From Mycobacterium sp. 1245805.9 (GTDB taxonomy: Bacteria > Actinomycetota > Actinomycetes > Mycobacteriales > Mycobacteriaceae), in contig NZ_LZKR01000216.1 in assembly GCF_001672915.1 (NCBI RefSeq), forward strand, positions 1-64,000: 64,000 nucleotides of DNA. The letters are read 5' to 3'. The notes under the pieces are model-generated. The model searched no databases. It had not been told where the DNA came from and saw nothing but the letters and a program-made list of their open reading frames with translations. Of this stretch, positions 24,037 to 35,518 are shown piece by piece; the stretch's first letter is position 1, and each line of letters opens with the position of its first letter. Position numbers and translations under genes: made by a program.

Positions 24037-25590
24037 TCAGTCGGGCGCGCCGACGCCGGTCAAGCCGTGCCGGGTCGCGTACAGGCTGGCCCCGATCCGG
24101 TTCGAGACCCCGATCTTGGCGTAGATGTGCTCGACGTGATTGCGCACGGTCTTCTCGGAAATCCAAAGAGCCGAGGCGATTTCGCGGTTGGACCGCCCCT
24201 GCGCCACATGGAGCAAGACCTCGGCCTCGCGCCGGGTCAGGCCCGACGGCCGGGCGGCTCTGCGCGACGGCTGGTGACCCGCGGCCTCCAGCACGGCTTC
24301 GACCGCGTCGCCGTCCAGGCGTCCGCGCGCGGCTTCGCCGCGCAATCGCGTGGCGGCGGCGGCCCCATCGAGCGCCTCGCGGTACGGTCGCGGCTCGGTT
24401 GAGCCGCAATAGCTTTCGGCGGCGGCGAGTATCCGCTCGCGCATCGAAAGATCGTCGCCGCGGAGCCCGTTCGGGTAACCCGACCCGTCCAGCCGTTCGT
24501 GGTGGTTGACCGCGACCTCCCGGACGGCCTTGAGTCCACCGACGCGGGCCAAAATCCGGCCGGTCAGATACGGATGCAGGTGCACGCGCTCGCGTTCGGC
24601 GGGGGTCAACCCGCGCGGCTTTTCCCACACCCGGTTGGACACACCGATCCGGCCGAGATCGTGAACGTAGCCGGCGCGGCGCAGCGTGTCGATCTCGTCC
24701 GTCGCCAGCCCGGCACACTTGCCGGCTTTCTCCGCCAGCTCGGCCACCGCTCGCGAATGGCCAAGGGTGAAGGGGCATTTCAGGTCCACGAAATCGCCCA
24801 TCGCACACAACAGCCGGTCCAGCGACGAACCACTCAGCGTTTCGCCGGGATCCGGCGCCAAGCCGGCGGCCGTCTCCCACGCGTCTTCGTCGTCGCGCAG
24901 CAGCTCGTCGGCGACGTCGCAAAACACCGCGACTATGTCGGGGTCGAACTGTTTGCCGCTGCGGCGGCGAACCTCCGCGATCGCGCCGCTGGCGCCGTGG
25001 GCGCGATGATGCACTTCGGCGATGTCGGCGAGCTGCGCCACCCGCATGGTCACGGGTATCTGGGTTCCCGCGGCGCCGGTGGGCAGGCCGCTGCCGTCCC
25101 ACCGCTCGTACGCGAAGGGCAGGGCGTCGCACACGTCCTCGCCAAGGCCGATCTCCTCGGCGAGCAGCGCAGCCGACAGGCAATGGGAGTGCATCAGCGT
25201 GCCGAGGTTGCCGCGCGCGTCCAAGAACAGCTTCGCCGCCAGCTGGGCCCGTTTCGGCAACGTCGACCCGCGGCCCAGGTTGCCGAGGAGGAATCGCCGG
25301 AACTCCGCGCCGGACCAGTCGATGAAGTGGCTGTCATGTCGCACCGCGATGTCGTCGCCGAACCACCGCGCGTACTCGTGCGAGTCGGCATGACACCCGA
25401 TCCACATCACCAGGCCCGTGTAGAAAACCGTCCCGCGCTCACGCTCGCTGAGGCCGAGGCGCTCGGCAAGCCTCGTCCCCATCGCCGCCGACCGCAGCAT
25501 GTGATCCATGGGCTGGCCGAGCCCGAGGTCGATCGCCAAAGACAGCGCCGCCAATACCTCCGTCCGCGACACCGCTCCGTCGAAGGGCAT
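24037..25590 (-). CDS. HD-GYP domain protein fused to LuxR-type DNA-binding domain
   Basis: A 517-residue regulator. The first 250 residues contain a degenerate HD-like region (VFYTGLVMWIGCH, then ERWDGSGLPTG). The second region is a fuller HD-GYP module with GYVHDLGRIGVSN, VNHHERLDGSGYPNG and IGVSNRV. The last 65 residues form a LuxR HTH (LTRREAEVLLHVAQGRSNREIASAL...ISEKTVRNHVEHIYAKIG). HD-GYP domains hydrolyse c-di-GMP or related dinucleotides; here the expected aspartate after the module is replaced in AAESYCG, so activity is uncertain. The start ATG 25590 follows GGGAAGGGG. It probably couples a nucleotide signal to transcription, with the cyclase gene downstream. Confidence 0.86.
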   Translation of the reverse strand: MPFDGAVSRTEVLAALSLAIDLGLGQPMDHMLRSAAMGTRLAERLGLSERERGTVFYTGLVMWIGCHADSHEYARWFGDDIAVRHDSHFIDWSGAEFRRFLLGNLGRGSTLPKRAQLAAKLFLDARGNLGTLMHSHCLSAALLAEEIGLGEDVCDALPFAYERWDGSGLPTGAAGTQIPVTMRVAQLADIAEVHHRAHGASGAIAEVRRRSGKQFDPDIVAVFCDVADELLRDDEDAWETAAGLAPDPGETLSGSSLDRLLCAMGDFVDLKCPFTLGHSRAVAELAEKAGKCAGLATDEIDTLRRAGYVHDLGRIGVSNRVWEKPRGLTPAERERVHLHPYLTGRILARVGGLKAVREVAVNHHERLDGSGYPNGLRGDDLSMRERILAAAESYCGSTEPRPYREALDGAAAATRLRGEAARGRLDGDAVEAVLEAAGHQPSRRAARPSGLTRREAEVLLHVAQGRSNREIASALWISEKTVRNHVEHIYAKIGVSNRIGASLYATRHGLTGVGAPD

Positions 25591-25693
25591 GAACTCGCCC
25601 CTTCCCGGCCCGTCACAGTGGCGGCGTCGGTGTAGCCACACAGAAGCCGACGCCTGATAAGCCTATGGCATCGGCGTTGCCGGGTCGCCGAAC

Positions 25694-25746
25694 GTGCGGC
25701 CCGCCGCACAGTCGATGCCGAGCGTGCGGCCAGCCGCACACTCGGC
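25694..25746. repeat. Pair of GTGCGGC/GCCGCAC hairpins upstream of the HD-GYP gene
   Basis: GTGCGGC-CC-GCCGCAC occupies 25694-25709. A larger hairpin spans 25717-25746: outer arms GCCGAG/CTCGGC, one mismatched pair, inner arms GTGCGGC/GCCGCAC, loop CA. The second is nearly identical to the hairpin at 55321-55344, so this is a dispersed intergenic family. It lies between secA1's stop and the HD-GYP gene's start, both on the minus strand, and could act as secA1's terminator. Confidence 0.72.
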
Positions 25747-25767
25747 GCAGGCGAAGGAGATCCCCGG

Positions 25768-28617
<2,850 letters not shown>

Positions 28618-28713
28618 AGCTATATCCCCTGTGGGTTGGAGTCTTCCTCTTTTTGCGAGGCGGCATCCATCCTAGGTGAAGAGGCAGTTACGGCCCTCAA
28701 ACGTCGCTCAACG

Positions 28714-29412
28714 TCAGGCCAGCCGGATCAGCCCGTAGTCGTAGGCGTGCCGGCGGTACACCACGGACGGCCGTTCGGTCTCCTTGTCGTAGAACAAGAA
28801 GAAGTTGTGCCCGACCAGCTCCATCTCGTAGAGCGCCTCGTCGACCGTCATGGGCGTGGCCTGGTGCTCCTTGGTGCGGACCACCCGGCCCGGCTCGTGG
28901 TCGTCATGCTCGGCCGCCGCGCCGTCGTGCAGGTGCGGCTCGACGGATTCGGCGTTGAAGGCCTTCGGGGGAAGCGGCGACATCGCGGTGGCGGCGGCCA
29001 GCGACACCGGCGTCTTGTCGCCGTAGTGCACCTTGCGGCGGTCCTTGGCGCGGCGTAGCCGGTTCTCCAGCTTGTCCACCGCGGACTCGAAGGCGGCGTA
29101 AAAGCTGTCGGCGCAGGCCTCCGCGCGGCTGACCGGGCCGCGCCCGCGGGCAGTGATTTCGACGCGCTGACAGGACTTGCGCTGGCGGCGGTTGGGCGCG
29201 TGTTTGAGCTCGACGTCGAAGAGATAGATGGAGCGATCGAATCGTTCGAGGCGGGCGAGTTTTTGCGAGACGTAGAAGCGGTAATGATCGGGGATTTCGA
29301 CGTTGCGGCCCTTGAACACGACTTCGGCGTTGAGGGTCGGTTCGGCCGGCTCGCTGCTTTCTGCCGGCGCTTGGTCGAGAGTCTGACCGGAATCCACGGT
29401 AAGCCTTGACAT
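28714..29412 (-). CDS. hpf: Long-form ribosome hibernation promoting factor
   Basis: Long HPF binds the small subunit decoding region and dimerises ribosomes into 100S particles in stationary or hypoxic cells. The 232-residue product begins MSRLTVDSG and has the N-terminal S30AE fold (VVFKGRNVEIPDHYRFYVSQKLARLERF to about ENRLRRAKDRRKVHYG). A linker follows, then the C-terminal dimerisation domain TPMTVDEALYEMELVGHNFFLFYDKE through RRHAYDYGLIRL. The start ATG 29412 gives MSRLT, matching homologues; a longer frame to 29445 is rejected. It lies upstream of secA1 with an independent 310-base upstream region. Confidence 0.94.
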   Translation of the reverse strand: MSRLTVDSGQTLDQAPAESSEPAEPTLNAEVVFKGRNVEIPDHYRFYVSQKLARLERFDRSIYLFDVELKHAPNRRQRKSCQRVEITARGRGPVSRAEACADSFYAAFESAVDKLENRLRRAKDRRKVHYGDKTPVSLAAATAMSPLPPKAFNAESVEPHLHDGAAAEHDDHEPGRVVRTKEHQATPMTVDEALYEMELVGHNFFLFYDKETERPSVVYRRHAYDYGLIRLA

Positions 29413-29722
29413 ACGTGTCAACTCGTTTCCTTTTCCACGTCGCACGCGGGGCGTGCCGGCTTTCTAGAGGACGCGCCGACGGGGGGTTGGGAGCGGCTTC
29501 CCTCGGGTCACCGCCGCAGGCTGCCCGCCGATGCAAGGTGTCGGATTCTCACCCCCTCCATGTGTGGCGTATCAACCCGGGAAATCGCCGACTGCGTTGT
29601 GACTCGGGCCAAAAGATGTTCCTGAAGGTTGTCCTCGACGTTAGCTCGTGTTCGCCTTGGGATGCCACCAATTCCGGGCAGCTGTTGCGAGTTCTTCACA
29701 TGCGGTTGGCGGGCGCCCAGCG
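29413..29722. other. 310-base intergenic region upstream of hpf
   Basis: No gene, tRNA or repeat is recognisable here. It must hold the hpf promoter (minus strand) and the end of the comF-like transcript. I see a possible weak ribosome binding element AAAAGGAAAC about 20 bases before the hpf start, but no clear -10/-35 pair or DosR-type palindrome. The stretch from 29530 to 29680 is less GC-rich than its surroundings, consistent with promoter DNA. Confidence 0.6.
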
Positions 29723-30391
29723 TTAGGCGGCCGCGATCGCCAGCACCGCCGCCACGCCGATCCCGGCGGCGCGCAGCGTCCGCACCGACTCGCGCGCCGT
29801 CGTCCCGGTGGTGACGATGTCGTCGACGACGACGACCTCGGGAATTTCGGGGCGCGCCCGCCCGCGCAGCACCACCCGGCCGGCGATGTTGCGCTCGCGG
29901 GCCGACGTGCCCAGGCCGACGGAGTCGCGGGCCAGGGCCTTCATCCGCAACGCCGGCACGACGGCGATCTCGGGGTGCCCGGCCACCGCCGCCCGCGCCA
30001 GCCGGGTGACCGGGTCGCCGCCGCGCGCCCGCGCCGCCGTACGCCGCGTCGGCGCGGGCACGATCGTCAGCGGGGTCTCGACCATGCCCCACGTCAGGAG
30101 CCGGTGGATCCCGACGGCCAGCGCCCGGGCCAGCGGACCCACCAGGTCGGCGCGCCCGTGCTCCTTCAGCGCGAGGATCGCCGCGCGGCGGGCACCGGCG
30201 TAGCGGCCCAGCGCGAACACCGGCGCCTCGGGGTCGACGCGGGGGTTGGCGACGTGCGGCTCGTCGGGCCGGACGGCGAGCTCCGTCGCGCAGGCCTCGC
30301 ACCAGCGGGTCGACGGCGCCCCGCAGCCGCCGCATTCCAGCGGCAGGATCAGGTCGAGCACGAACAAAAGTGTGGCGGCCGGCGGTGACAA
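29723..30391 (-). CDS. ComF-family phosphoribosyltransferase-like protein
   Basis: A 222-residue protein with an N-terminal zinc-finger-like CGGCGAP and WCEAC, then a PRTase domain with a classical PRPP loop VVVVDDIVTTGTTARES. In naturally competent bacteria ComF helps DNA uptake; in mycobacteria the role is unknown and a recombination or purine salvage link is only a guess. Starts are uncertain: TTG 30391 or GTG 30361 (VLDLILP...). I list the longer form. It stands between the LmeA-like gene (7 bases upstream) and the hpf upstream region, and corresponds to Rv3242c. Confidence 0.82.
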   Translation of the reverse strand: MSPPAATLLFVLDLILPLECGGCGAPSTRWCEACATELAVRPDEPHVANPRVDPEAPVFALGRYAGARRAAILALKEHGRADLVGPLARALAVGIHRLLTWGMVETPLTIVPAPTRRTAARARGGDPVTRLARAAVAGHPEIAVVPALRMKALARDSVGLGTSARERNIAGRVVLRGRARPEIPEVVVVDDIVTTGTTARESVRTLRAAGIGVAAVLAIAAA

Positions 30392-30398
30392 CGTCAGC

Positions 30399-31229
30399 TC
30401 AGTCGGATCCCCTCAGTAGCGCGGGCCAGGCGAAGCTGAAGGTGCCCTGGCTCAGCCGGGTGATGAGGTCCTCGAGGTTGCGCGGCGGCAGATCCATTCG
30501 CCACTCCGGCAGCAACGCCGAAATCTCCAGGGAATCCTGCCCGAGGCTGACGTCGGTGACCAGCAGCTCATGCGGAAGCTCGGGCAGCGGTACCCGGTAC
30601 GCGGGGGTCCGCGCGGGCAGCGGCCATCGGCGGTGGCCGGCCATCACGGCGCGGGGCCGCAGCCACAGCGTCTTGCCCACCACGTCGAGGTCGACGTCGA
30701 GCCCTCCCCAGCCCGGCTGGCGTCCCCAGCGCAGGCGGGCGGTCCCGTCCTCGGACAGCTCGCCACGCAGCTGCGGCACCGCTTGGCGCACCACGTCGTC
30801 GAAAATCCCGGGCGGCAGCGCCGACGACAACGTCACCGGCGCTGCCACCACCACCGGCGGCACGCCCGGACGGATGTGCACGTTGTGCAGGACGGCGACG
30901 GCGTGCTGCAGGCGCTGGTCGCCCCAGCTGATGTCGCGTGCGGCCACCCGGACCTCGCCGAGCTGACCGACGGCCAGCCCTTGCGGCTCGAGCGCCGAGT
31001 CCAGCTCGGTCACCGTCAGCACCACATCCTGCTCGCCCAGCCGCACCGTGACCTGCTTGCCGACGAGCAGTTGTTGCAGGCTGGTGAACAAGGTCCGGTA
31101 TGGCGCGGCGACCGCCTGGGCGGCCCCGGCGCCGACGGACGGCAACCCGCTCGATGACCACAGCGAGGACAGCATGTCCAAGGCGCGCAACGGGTCATCC
31201 CAACGCAGGCGGGGCACTTTGGGGACCAT
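30399..31229 (-). CDS. LmeA-like (DUF2993) lipid-binding protein
   Basis: A 276-residue protein that looks like the DUF2993/LmeA fold: alternating strands in the first 200 residues with VTLSSALPPGIFDDVVRQAVPQL and the LEISALLPEW end. No signal peptide or lipobox is apparent in the start MVPKVPRLRWDD, unlike secreted LmeA, so it may work in the cytosol or peripherally at the membrane. The known LmeA (a mannan-core assembly factor) is a different locus; this gene matches Rv3243c by position. It sits just downstream of lpqB and upstream of the ComF-like gene, 7 bases apart, and is likely co-transcribed with lpqB-mtrB-mtrA. Confidence 0.75.
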   Translation of the reverse strand: MVPKVPRLRWDDPLRALDMLSSLWSSSGLPSVGAGAAQAVAAPYRTLFTSLQQLLVGKQVTVRLGEQDVVLTVTELDSALEPQGLAVGQLGEVRVAARDISWGDQRLQHAVAVLHNVHIRPGVPPVVVAAPVTLSSALPPGIFDDVVRQAVPQLRGELSEDGTARLRWGRQPGWGGLDVDLDVVGKTLWLRPRAVMAGHRRWPLPARTPAYRVPLPELPHELLVTDVSLGQDSLEISALLPEWRMDLPPRNLEDLITRLSQGTFSFAWPALLRGSD

Positions 31230-31292
31230 CGGCGCGACTCCTCACTGCGAGGGTAGCCGCAAAGGCGAGCCCGCAGAAAGAAGGCCGAGCAC

Positions 31293-33071
31293 CTAGCCGG
31301 GCAGCACCGGCAGCGCGCCGGGCACCGACAGCCCGGACACCTCCGCCCAGCCCTGCTGGCTTTCGGGGGCCGACGCCGAATACTGCAGCACCCCTTCGGG
31401 GGCCGCGACGTAGACGGCCGACGGGTTGGCCGCGACCGTCGTGACCGGCATCTGCAGGCCGCGGGCCGGCGCGTCGGAGTTCACCCCGTCGAGGTTGACG
31501 TAGGACACCGGGTGGCTGGCGTCGGTGCGGGTCACGACGATGTCGTCGCCGGTCCGCCAGGACAGCGAGACCACCGAGTTGCCGAGGCCGAAACCCAGCC
31601 GGCGCGGGTAGGTCAGGGCGTACTGCCCGGCCTGGGTCTGCTCGACGCCGGCGAGGATCACCTGGCCGTTGATCACCATCGCGGCGCGGGTGGAATCGCG
31701 GGACAGCTGCAGGTCGGTGATCGGCCCGGGGAAGGTGGAGGCCACCACCGCGGAATCCACCGGGATGCGCGCGGGTTGGCCCGACGCCGGTTCCTGGATC
31801 GCGCGCAGCACGTTGTTGTTGTCGACCACCACCCACACGGCGTCGTCGAGCGACCAGCTGGGCCGAGTCAGGGTGTGCCCGTCGGCGGCCTGGACGGCCT
31901 CGCCGCCGAGGTCGCCGATCCACAGCGACGCCGCCTGGTCCGGGGCGCCGCGGCGCAGCGTCACCACCGACGCCACCTGCCGCCCGCTGCGCGACAGCGC
32001 GGCGCCGGTCTGGTCGCCCACCCGCCCGAACGCCCCCGGCACGGTGTTGGCGCGCTGCCCGTCCAGCCCCACCAGCGACCCGTTGACCAGGGCGTGCAAC
32101 CCGGCCCCCGCGCCGTCGGCCACGCCGGGGTCGGTGGCGGCGACGTCGGAGGTGGTCCACCCGTCGGCGAACCTGTCGTCGAGCGGCGCGCCGTCGGCGT
32201 TGATCACGTACGGGCCCCGGATGTCGGCCCGGGCCAGCGTCCAAATGATCTGTGCCGCAAGCAATTGCCTGCTGTGCGGGTCGGTGGTGGACAGCTTCTC
32301 CAGCTCGATGCGGGCGCCGCCGTAGCCCTTGCCGATGCCGTTCTTGCCGCCGTCGGCCCGGGTCACCGGCCCGCGCAGCCGCAGCGGCGGGGCCAGCAGG
32401 TTGCGCACCGTGTGGGCCATCTCCGGCCGCGGACCGGCCAGCATCTTGGACACCAGCTCGGTGGCCAGCTGGTCGTGATCGGCCACCGCGACGTAGCGCG
32501 GATCGGGCACCACCGTCTTGCCGGTCGGGTCGGCGAAGTACAGCGTGTTGCGTTTGTAGGTGGACTGGAACTGCTGCCAGTCCAGGAAGACGCCGTTGGG
32601 CAGGCGGTCGATCCGCCAGCCGCCCGACGTCTTGACCAACTCGATCGGCCCAGGGTCCGGCAGCACGCCCTCGGCGGTCTCGAACACACCCACGTCGGAC
32701 AGCGAGCCCAGGATGTCGGCGCGCATGGTCGCCGAAACCCGTTCGGCGGCACGGGTTTCCACGAACACCACGTGGTCGATGAGCAGGGCGCTACCGGCGT
32801 CGTCCCAGGCGTTGGACGCCGACTGGGTGAGAAATTGCCGGGCCGCCAGGTGCCGGTTCGCGGGATCGGCTGTGGCCTTGAGGAATTCGCGCAGCAACAC
32901 GTCGGGGTCCATGCCCGGGGTCGGCTTGGGCAGGTTGGACGGCGCCGGCCGCTCGACCGTGCCGATGGCCTGCGGGGCCGACGCGCTGGGCACCCCCGCG
33001 CAGCCGGCCACGGCAAACGCCGTCGACAACACGGCGAACAGGGCGAGCAGCCTGCGCCGATGATCCCGCAT
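31293..33071 (-). CDS. lpqB: Lipoprotein LpqB, accessory of MtrAB
   Basis: LpqB is a periplasmic lipoprotein that interacts with the extracellular part of the MtrB kinase. The 592-residue product has a lipoprotein signal (MRDHRRRLLALFAVLSTAF then VAGCAG), with lipidated Cys24. A GerMN-type domain follows at about residues 90-320, then a beta-propeller-like half. The ATG at 33071 shares one base with the mtrB stop (TGATG), so the two are translationally coupled; any longer start would run into mtrB. Positionally Rv3244c, third gene of the mtrAB-lpqB operon. Confidence 0.95.
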   Translation of the reverse strand: MRDHRRRLLALFAVLSTAFAVAGCAGVPSASAPQAIGTVERPAPSNLPKPTPGMDPDVLLREFLKATADPANRHLAARQFLTQSASNAWDDAGSALLIDHVVFVETRAAERVSATMRADILGSLSDVGVFETAEGVLPDPGPIELVKTSGGWRIDRLPNGVFLDWQQFQSTYKRNTLYFADPTGKTVVPDPRYVAVADHDQLATELVSKMLAGPRPEMAHTVRNLLAPPLRLRGPVTRADGGKNGIGKGYGGARIELEKLSTTDPHSRQLLAAQIIWTLARADIRGPYVINADGAPLDDRFADGWTTSDVAATDPGVADGAGAGLHALVNGSLVGLDGQRANTVPGAFGRVGDQTGAALSRSGRQVASVVTLRRGAPDQAASLWIGDLGGEAVQAADGHTLTRPSWSLDDAVWVVVDNNNVLRAIQEPASGQPARIPVDSAVVASTFPGPITDLQLSRDSTRAAMVINGQVILAGVEQTQAGQYALTYPRRLGFGLGNSVVSLSWRTGDDIVVTRTDASHPVSYVNLDGVNSDAPARGLQMPVTTVAANPSAVYVAAPEGVLQYSASAPESQQGWAEVSGLSVPGALPVLPG

Positions 33072-34738
33072 CAGACGCTCCGCTCGGCGTGCTCGCGCGG
33101 GCGCTGCGGGTCCGGGCCCGCCGGCGCGGCCGGCTCCGGGATCGGCTTGAGGGGCAGCGGGCTGGTGGTGACCTTGTGACCGCGAACCAAGGGCAGCGTC
33201 AACCGGAAGCACGCCCCCTGGCCGGGCTCGCCCCACGCCTCCAGCCGGCCCTGGTGCAGCCGCGCGTCCTCGACGCTGATCGCCAGGCCCAGCCCGGTGC
33301 CGCCGGAGCGCCGCACCCGCGACGGGTCCGAGCGCCAGAACCGGCTGAACACCAGCTTCTCCTCGCCGGGCCGCAGCCCCACCCCGTAGTCGCGGACGGT
33401 GACGGCGACGGTGTCCTCGTCGACGCCCATCCGGATCTGCACCGGCTTGCGCTCGGCGTGGTCGATGGCGTTGGCGATCAGGTTGCGCAGGATCCGCTCC
33501 ACCCGGCGCGGGTCGACCTCGGCGATCACTTCCTCGTCGGGCAGGTCGACGAGCAGCTCGATGCCGGCGTCCTCGGCCAGGTGTCCCACGTTGCCCAGCG
33601 CGCTTTGCACGGTGGTGCGCAGGTCCACCGCCTCGACGGACAGCTCGGCCACACCGGCGTCGTGCCGGGAGATCTCGAGCAGGTCGTTGAGCAGCGTCTC
33701 GAACCGGTCCAGCTCGTTGACCATCAGCTCGGTGGACCGGGCCAGGGTGGGGTCGAGGTCGCCGCTGTGGTCGTAGATCAGGTCGGCGGCCATCCGCACG
33801 GTGGTCAGCGGGGTGCGAAGTTCGTGGCTGACGTCGGAGGTGAACCGGCGCTGCAGGTTGCCGAACTCCTCGAGCTGGGTGATCTGGCGGGACAGGCTCT
33901 CGGCCATGTCGTTGAACGACACGGCCAGCCGCGCCATGTCGTCCTCACCGCGCACCGGCATCCGTTCGGACAGGTGCCCCTCGGCGAACCGCTCGGCGAT
34001 CCGCGACGCCGATCGGACCGGCACCACCACCTGGCGGGAGACCAGCAGCGCGATCCCGGCCAGCAGCACCAGCAGCACCGCGCCGCCGGTGATCATGGTG
34101 CCGCGCACCAGCTGGATGGTGGCCTGCTCGTTCTTCAGCGGGAAGATCAGGTACAGCTCGAGGTTGGCCACCTGCGACGACGTCGGCGTCCCGATGACCA
34201 GCGCCGGTCCGGAGAAGCCGTCGGTGTGCACGGTGGCGTATTGGTAGGCCGCCTGCCCGGCCTTGACGAACCCGCGCAGCGCGTTGGGCACCTGGTCGAC
34301 GGGACCGGCCGTGGTGGCGGCGCGCGGGCCGTCGCCGGGCACCATCAGCACCGCGTCGAACGCGCCGGCCAGCCCGGCGCCCGAGGCGGGGTCGGTCTTG
34401 GATGTCAGGGTGTTGCGGGCCAGCTGCAGGCTCGAGTCCAGCGAGCGGGTCTCCTCGCCGTTGACGATGCCGGCGACGGTGGTGCGCGCCCGCTCGATCT
34501 GCTCCATGGCGGCCCGGACCTTCACGTCGAGCACCCGGTTGGTCACCTGGCTGGTCAGCACGAAACCGAGCGCGAGGATGACGGCGAGCGACAGGCCCAG
34601 GGTCAGCGCGACGACCCGCAATTGCAGCGATCGGCGCCAGGCAGCGCCCACGGCCCGACTCACCGCACCCATGCCCCGCGTCATCGGGCCGGAGCGCCCC
34701 CAGCGGCTCCTAGTGCGTTGCCTCGAGCCCCAGATCAA
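33071..34738 (-). CDS. mtrB: Sensor histidine kinase MtrB
   Basis: MtrB phosphorylates MtrA and coordinates cell division and DNA replication at the septum. The 555-residue protein has a first membrane helix at about 41-63, a large extracellular domain, a second helix at about 212-234, a HAMP region and a kinase core. The phosphoacceptor is His305 (DVSHELRTPL); N-box NLIANAIDHA, G1 VRDYGVGL and G2 GGTGLGL follow. Start is TTG 34738, with GGAGGG 5 bases upstream, matching the M. tuberculosis protein start. It lies 13 bases after mtrA and its stop overlaps lpqB. Confidence 0.97.
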   Translation of the reverse strand: MIWGSRQRTRSRWGRSGPMTRGMGAVSRAVGAAWRRSLQLRVVALTLGLSLAVILALGFVLTSQVTNRVLDVKVRAAMEQIERARTTVAGIVNGEETRSLDSSLQLARNTLTSKTDPASGAGLAGAFDAVLMVPGDGPRAATTAGPVDQVPNALRGFVKAGQAAYQYATVHTDGFSGPALVIGTPTSSQVANLELYLIFPLKNEQATIQLVRGTMITGGAVLLVLLAGIALLVSRQVVVPVRSASRIAERFAEGHLSERMPVRGEDDMARLAVSFNDMAESLSRQITQLEEFGNLQRRFTSDVSHELRTPLTTVRMAADLIYDHSGDLDPTLARSTELMVNELDRFETLLNDLLEISRHDAGVAELSVEAVDLRTTVQSALGNVGHLAEDAGIELLVDLPDEEVIAEVDPRRVERILRNLIANAIDHAERKPVQIRMGVDEDTVAVTVRDYGVGLRPGEEKLVFSRFWRSDPSRVRRSGGTGLGLAISVEDARLHQGRLEAWGEPGQGACFRLTLPLVRGHKVTTSPLPLKPIPEPAAPAGPDPQRPREHAERSV

Positions 34739-34751
34739 TGACCCTCCAAGA

Positions 34752-35438
34752 TCACGGAGGTCCGGCCTTGTATCCCACTCCTCGAACGGTCAACACCACG
34801 GTCGGGTTCTCCGGGTCTTTCTCGACCTTGGCCCGCAGACGCTGAACGTGCACGTTCACCAGGCGGGTGTCCGCCGGGTGCCGATAGCCCCACACCTGTT
34901 CGAGCAGCACATCACGAGTAAACACCTGGCGCGGTTTGCGTGCCAGCGCGACCAAAAGGTCGAACTCCAGCGGTGTGAGGGAGATCTGCTCGCCGTTGCG
35001 GGTGACCTTGTGCGCCGGCACGTCGATGTCGACGTCGGCGATGGAAAGCATCTCGGCGGGCTCGTCGTCGTTGCGCCGCAACCGCGCGCGCACCCGGGCG
35101 ACCAGCTCCTTGGGCTTGAACGGCTTCATGATGTAGTCGTCGGCGCCGGACTCCAGGCCGAGCACCACGTCCACGGTGTCGGTCTTGGCGGTCAGCATGA
35201 CGATGGGCACGCCGGAGTCGGCGCGCAACACCCGGCACACGTCGATGCCGTTCATGCCCGGCAGCATCAGGTCCAGCAGCACCAGATCCGGGCGCAATTC
35301 GCGCACCGCGGTCAGCGCCTGAGTGCCGTCGCCGATGACCGCGGTGTCGAAGCCCTCCCCACGCAGCACGATGGTGAGCATCTCGGCCAGCGAAGCGTCG
35401 TCGTCGACGACCAAAATCCTTTGCCTCATGGAGTCCAT
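34752..35438 (-). CDS. mtrA: DNA-binding response regulator MtrA
   Basis: MtrA is the essential OmpR-type partner of MtrB; it controls dnaA, ripA, fbpB and other division and envelope genes. The 228-residue protein is the same length as in M. tuberculosis. Phosphoacceptor Asp56 (LVLLDLMLPG), Asp13-Asp14 acidic pocket, Lys in MKPFKPKELVARV and the winged-helix end VNVHVQRLRAKVEKDPENP with RGVGYKAGPP are all present. ATG 35438 (MDSMRQRILV) is the accepted start. An earlier in-frame start would overlap the upstream promoter. The sequence is almost invariant across the genus. Confidence 0.98.
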   Translation of the reverse strand: MDSMRQRILVVDDDASLAEMLTIVLRGEGFDTAVIGDGTQALTAVRELRPDLVLLDLMLPGMNGIDVCRVLRADSGVPIVMLTAKTDTVDVVLGLESGADDYIMKPFKPKELVARVRARLRRNDDEPAEMLSIADVDIDVPAHKVTRNGEQISLTPLEFDLLVALARKPRQVFTRDVLLEQVWGYRHPADTRLVNVHVQRLRAKVEKDPENPTVVLTVRGVGYKAGPP

Positions 35439-35518
35439 GGTGTCACCAGATCGGGACAAATTCGGCGCACCACACGGGCGTTTCTTATTCGATACGGCCA
35501 AATCGTGACAATTTTGTG

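Noticed and set aside
33071..33236. Longer N terminus for LpqB extending into mtrB
   Set aside because: The extension is out of keeping with a lipoprotein signal; the ATG at 33071 directly gives the signal peptide and lipobox.
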